Assembly (NCBI GenBank): GCA_024695185.1
Contig: JAILIR010000159.1
Span: 1 to 8,149, forward strand
DNA: 8,149 bases
Source: a bacterium
Lineage (GTDB): Bacteria; Bacillota_I; Bacilli_A; Acholeplasmatales; JAEDCM01
Direction: 5' to 3'
Made by a program: the position numbers and the translations under genes. Under the pieces are notes generated by a model that worked only from the letters and a program-made list of their open reading frames with translations, searched no databases and was not told the DNA's origin. Each line of letters begins with the position of its first letter. The stretch's first letter is position 1. Below are positions 5,402 to 8,149 of this stretch, piece by piece.

Positions 5402-7996
5402 ATGAAAAAAATAGTAAAACCTCTTATAATAATATTTGCGATTCTAGTGGTTATTGTTCCAATAGCAGTGCTAGTTGCCACAAAACCATTTAAAAGCGGA
5501 AAAGATAATAAAACAACAACATCAAACAAAGCTACTACTTTATCAAACACTATTCCTGAGCCAATTGAATTGCCAGGTGGTGTTAGTACTGATATTGCAG
5601 CTAAAGTTTATGCATCTGTAGCAGTTGAATTAATGAGTAGCGGTTATGATGTATTCAATGCAGTAAAAATAACTAGTGAAGGGTCTGAATATGGTCTAGG
5701 ATATACTGATTATAATACTAGTTATACATCTGATGAATATAGTAAAACATTTTTATCTAGCGGTTTTATAAGCTTTGCGAATGAAAAAAATGTTGTTAAG
5801 AATAATGACTTGACTTTTATTAATGAAATCGATGAATTTGGCAATGAAATATATGATGAGAATTATAGTTTTGTTTATTCGTTCAATGAAGGCAATATAA
5901 AAAAAGGGCATTTCATTTACAATCAAAAGTATATAAAGTACGAAGTTATTGATGGATTGTTAAAAATAGATGAATTAGAATGCAAAAAAGAAAACTATGA
6001 TCTAAGTATAGGTAGTATTTATAATTATGATTTGTCTGATTTTGAGTTTATTCCATATGATGAAATTGATTCATCGCCTGATGAAGCTATTCCATTAATT
6101 AAGCATTTAGATGGAGAAAAAATAAAAGAAGAATTAGAAAATATAATCATAGAGCAAAATGAAAATGGCTATAAAGTGGAAGGAATATATATATCTTATA
6201 TTTCTAATGAAGTTTTGGAAGCCTATAATAAGAAATATACTCAAATTGATTCATTAAATGGTTATAGTTTTGAAACTTTAAACCAAATTGAATATGATAA
6301 CGAAACACAGTATTTATGTTTTGGAAGTGATGGAGATATCTATGTTAGAGATTTGCCACCTATTCCTGTCACTGAGACTAAAAAAGGACTATGGGATTAT
6401 GTTGTCGATGGCCTAGTATTAGTTGGTGCTGGAGCTGTGGCTGTTGTTGGTATTGTGGCCTCTCCATATACTGGTGGTGCTAGTTTAATGTTAACAGGCG
6501 CTGCAATTGGTGCGGGAGTTCAATATTTCAGCGAAACAATCATAGAAGGAAAGAAATTTAATGAAGTTAACTGGACAAAGGTAGCAATAATGAGTGTTAG
6601 TGGTGCTATTGGTGCAGCTGTTCCATGTGCAGGAGTTGCAGGTTATTTTGCAGCTGGTGTTATTGGTGGACTTACAAGCGGTATTATGACAGCAATAGAT
6701 GGTGGTAGTAGCGAAGAAATCTTATTATCAAGCGTAAAAGGTGCAACTATTTCAGTATTGACACATGGTTTATTTGCTTCATGCTTCGTTGAAGGGACTC
6801 AAGTATTAACAAATAAAGGTCTTATTAATATAGAAAACATAAAAAAAGGAATGCTGGTTCTATCATTTAATGAATTATTAGGTATCACAGAATATAAAGA
6901 AGTGTTAGAAGTTTATGAGAATAGTGGTAGCTATTTCACTGATGTAACATTAGACAATGGCGAGATAATAACTTCTACATATACACATCCATATTATGTT
7001 TCTGAATTAGGCCAATATGTTAAGGCTGGATATTTGGAACAAGGTATGAAATTACTTGACAAAGAAGGAAAACAGATTAGAATTGCTTCAGTTAGTAATT
7101 ACTATAAAAATGATGTAGTCTTTAACATGAATGTTAGGGATAATCATAATTATTATGTTGGAAACACAAGTGTGCTTGTACATAATGACTGTGCTACATT
7201 ATCTAATCAAATAAGTATAGATAGTGAAGCAGTTAAAGGCATGGCAAAAACATTTGGTAAAGCTTTAATAAGTAAACCAGCAATTGCTACATATACAGGT
7301 ATAATTGCTGGAGGATATGTTATTACCAATTCACAGCGTGATAACAATGTAAATGCAGTTAAAACTACTAGCTCAAAAACAGAAGAAGCCATAACTATTT
7401 CGATAAACAATGTTGATAATAATGTAAGTGATCCGCATTTAAAGGGAATTATAGCCAAAGCAGAATCGCTCTTAAATGATTCAAAAAATAAGGATAATGA
7501 AGACTATGGATGGACTAAAGAAGATTTAGATAAAGCATTATCAGACTCATTCAATGTTGTAAGAAATGGTGAATTGGTAAAGACAAGTGAAATTGATGAA
7601 ACAAATACTGAAGGAAGAAAAAAACCAAGAGTGTATTTAGGGAAAAATGCAGATAAAAATGCTGAAGGTAATAATTATAAAGAACAGGCTATATATGATT
7701 CTAAGGAAAAAGGTATAGTTTCGCACTTCTTTTCTATTGGCGATGATTTATGGAAAGAATTAGAGGGGAAACATACAAAGGATGGCATGTGGTTATTAAA
7801 TAAGGCATATTTGGATTATTATATGTCATTAGATTGTATTTTTGTCTTAGTAACACCGCCAAGAAAATACTGCACAATGGGTGGAAAGCGTTTAGATGAT
7901 TCCTATTATGCCGAGGAGTTAGAGTACATACATTTTTGGCTTTATCATTGGAAGAGTAATGATGCATCAAACCAAGAGGTAGAAAGAGGAAAATAA
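5402..7996 (+). CDS. Membrane-anchored polymorphic toxin with Hint autoprocessing domain and unassigned C-terminal effector
   Basis: 864 residues. Order: a TM anchor (5-28) without an obvious signal-peptidase site; a Thr/Ser/Lys linker (~30-52); a predicted extracellular region (55-325) rich in Asp, Glu, Tyr and Asn that I do not recognise; a Gly/Ala-rich hydrophobic segment (330-460) resembling the pre-toxin regions of polymorphic toxins; a Hint domain (461-595); then 269 residues of C-terminal cargo. Within the cargo is a short hydrophobic stretch (~626-643), an acidic/polar spacer, and a likely effector domain (~738-855) with RVYLG, SHFFSIGDDLW, WLLNKAYLDYY, VTPP and EELEYIHFWLYHW. No known nuclease, deaminase, ADP-ribosyltransferase or peptidase motif is evident. 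The layout and an adjacent small ORF 1 base downstream fit a toxin-immunity pair; the enzymatic activity is unknown. It lacks LXG/WXG100 and Rhs/YD repeats, so the export route is inferred as Sec with membrane display. Confidence 0.8.
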   Translation: MKKIVKPLIIIFAILVVIVPIAVLVATKPFKSGKDNKTTTSNKATTLSNTIPEPIELPGGVSTDIAAKVYASVAVELMSSGYDVFNAVKITSEGSEYGLGYTDYNTSYTSDEYSKTFLSSGFISFANEKNVVKNNDLTFINEIDEFGNEIYDENYSFVYSFNEGNIKKGHFIYNQKYIKYEVIDGLLKIDELECKKENYDLSIGSIYNYDLSDFEFIPYDEIDSSPDEAIPLIKHLDGEKIKEELENIIIEQNENGYKVEGIYISYISNEVLEAYNKKYTQIDSLNGYSFETLNQIEYDNETQYLCFGSDGDIYVRDLPPIPVTETKKGLWDYVVDGLVLVGAGAVAVVGIVASPYTGGASLMLTGAAIGAGVQYFSETIIEGKKFNEVNWTKVAIMSVSGAIGAAVPCAGVAGYFAAGVIGGLTSGIMTAIDGGSSEEILLSSVKGATISVLTHGLFASCFVEGTQVLTNKGLINIENIKKGMLVLSFNELLGITEYKEVLEVYENSGSYFTDVTLDNGEIITSTYTHPYYVSELGQYVKAGYLEQGMKLLDKEGKQIRIASVSNYYKNDVVFNMNVRDNHNYYVGNTSVLVHNDCATLSNQISIDSEAVKGMAKTFGKALISKPAIATYTGIIAGGYVITNSQRDNNVNAVKTTSSKTEEAITISINNVDNNVSDPHLKGIIAKAESLLNDSKNKDNEDYGWTKEDLDKALSDSFNVVRNGELVKTSEIDETNTEGRKKPRVYLGKNADKNAEGNNYKEQAIYDSKEKGIVSHFFSIGDDLWKELEGKHTKDGMWLLNKAYLDYYMSLDCIFVLVTPPRKYCTMGGKRLDDSYYAEELEYIHFWLYHWKSNDASNQEVERGK
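6782..7186 (+). other. Hint (intein-like) autoprocessing domain within the toxin gene
   Basis: Encodes residues 461-595. It opens with Cys461 in CFVEGTQVLT, the hallmark start of Hint domains in which Cys makes the N-S acyl shift. Block B is TYTHPYYV with Thr528-His529. VKAGYLEQGMKL follows, then a closing NYYVGNTSVLVHN with His594-Asn595. The residue after the Asn is Asp and then Cys597, the 'VHNxC' junction common in bacterial toxin Hint modules rather than the Asn-Cys/Ser/Thr of splicing inteins. Asn cyclisation would therefore release the C-terminal cargo rather than splice the flanks. No homing endonuclease is inserted: the length of 135 residues is minimal Hint size. Confidence 0.9.
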
Positions 7997-7997
7997 T

Positions 7998-8149
7998 ATG
8001 AGTGAAAAAGGTATAAAAGAAGTTTTAGATTTGTATTTTAAAAAAGATCTTTCGGTAGAAAAATGTGTTGAGTTGCTTTACCATCATAAAATTGAAAATG
8101 CGGAGAGTTTCATTAATTTTGAAAATGAACGTATATCGCTTTTTAAAAA
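7998..8149 (+). CDS. Candidate immunity protein (partial, 3' cut by window)
   Basis: An ORF open to the window edge, giving 50 residues that begin MSEKGIKEVLDLYF. ATG 7998 follows the toxin TAA (7994-7996) by one base, with AGAGGA (7985-7990) 7 bases before it inside the end of the toxin gene. There is no signal peptide or membrane segment in the visible part, so the product is probably cytoplasmic. The start is predicted helical and charged, with EKCVELLYHH in the middle. I recognise no family. The immunity role rests on position only: small immunity genes normally sit immediately downstream of polymorphic toxin genes and are translationally coupled to them. Confidence 0.72.
   Translation, partial: MSEKGIKEVLDLYFKKDLSVEKCVELLYHHKIENAESFINFENERISLFK

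Noticed and set aside
5402..5700. LXG or WXG100 type VII secretion domain at the toxin N-terminus
   Set aside because: No helical WXG/LXG pattern; the N-terminus is a single hydrophobic anchor followed by a Thr/Ser-rich linker.
7207..7970. Two short minus-strand open frames (7207-7458 and 7734-7970)
   Set aside because: Lie opposite the toxin C-terminus, have no recognisable product or ribosome site, and are explained as shadows.
7190..7996. ADP-ribosyltransferase-like reading (Arg-x-Tyr ... Glu-x-x-Glu) of the toxin C-terminus
   Set aside because: Scattered residues fit loosely, but order, spacing and the STS-type core are not convincing; left as unassigned.
1..8149. CRISPR arrays, tRNA/rRNA genes, insertion sequences, attachment sites
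   Set aside because: No repeat-spacer pattern, no cloverleaf or rRNA segment, no transposase or flanking inverted repeats seen by eye.

Overview
The window is AT-rich DNA, densely coded on the + strand only. It reads with a standard stop-codon set: Trp is TGG and in-frame TGA does not interrupt the genes. Gram-positive style Shine-Dalgarno sites (GAGGAGG, GGGGTGAT), Sec signal/anchor sequences without outer-membrane features, an ECF-type folate importer component and a tetrahydrofolate (THF) riboswitch all point to a low-GC Bacillota, probably a gut-type Bacilli/Erysipelotrichia-like lineage. The lineage is an inference.

Left part (1-2382), housekeeping and folate uptake. The window opens in the last ~55 codons of glyceraldehyde-3-phosphate dehydrogenase (gap), closed by a clean intrinsic terminator. 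Family-1 uracil-DNA glycosylase (ung) follows, with an extended -10 promoter packed against that terminator. Then come a sigma-A-like promoter, a THF riboswitch with recognisable P1/P2/P3/P4 and pseudoknot strands, and a hairpin plus U-tract that also buries the ribosome binding site. These lead into a FolT-like ECF S component. This FolT carries an unusual ~250-residue N-terminal extension: membrane anchor, predicted extracellular domain, second membrane segment and charged linker.

Right part (2383-8149), a probable secreted/polymorphic-toxin cassette. A near-consensus promoter (TTGACA, 17 bp, TGnTAAAAT) drives a 973-residue exported, Cys- and Asn/Tyr-rich surface protein with a possible ricin-like beta-trefoil region and Ig-like repeats. 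Ten bases after its stop is an 864-residue membrane-anchored protein with the layout of a polymorphic toxin: N-terminal TM, extracellular region, glycine-rich hydrophobic pre-toxin segment, an intein-like Hint domain (Cys461 ... Thr528-His529 ... His594-Asn595), and a C-terminal domain I cannot assign to any known toxin family. One base after the toxin stop begins a small ORF, cut by the window end, in the position of the immunity gene.

How it works together (inference): folate level tunes FolT through the riboswitch. The three right-hand genes form one operon in which the surface protein may assist display or targeting, the Hint domain releases the C-terminal effector, and the truncated ORF protects the producer. 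The most novel items are the unassigned effector with its immunity candidate and the extended FolT.
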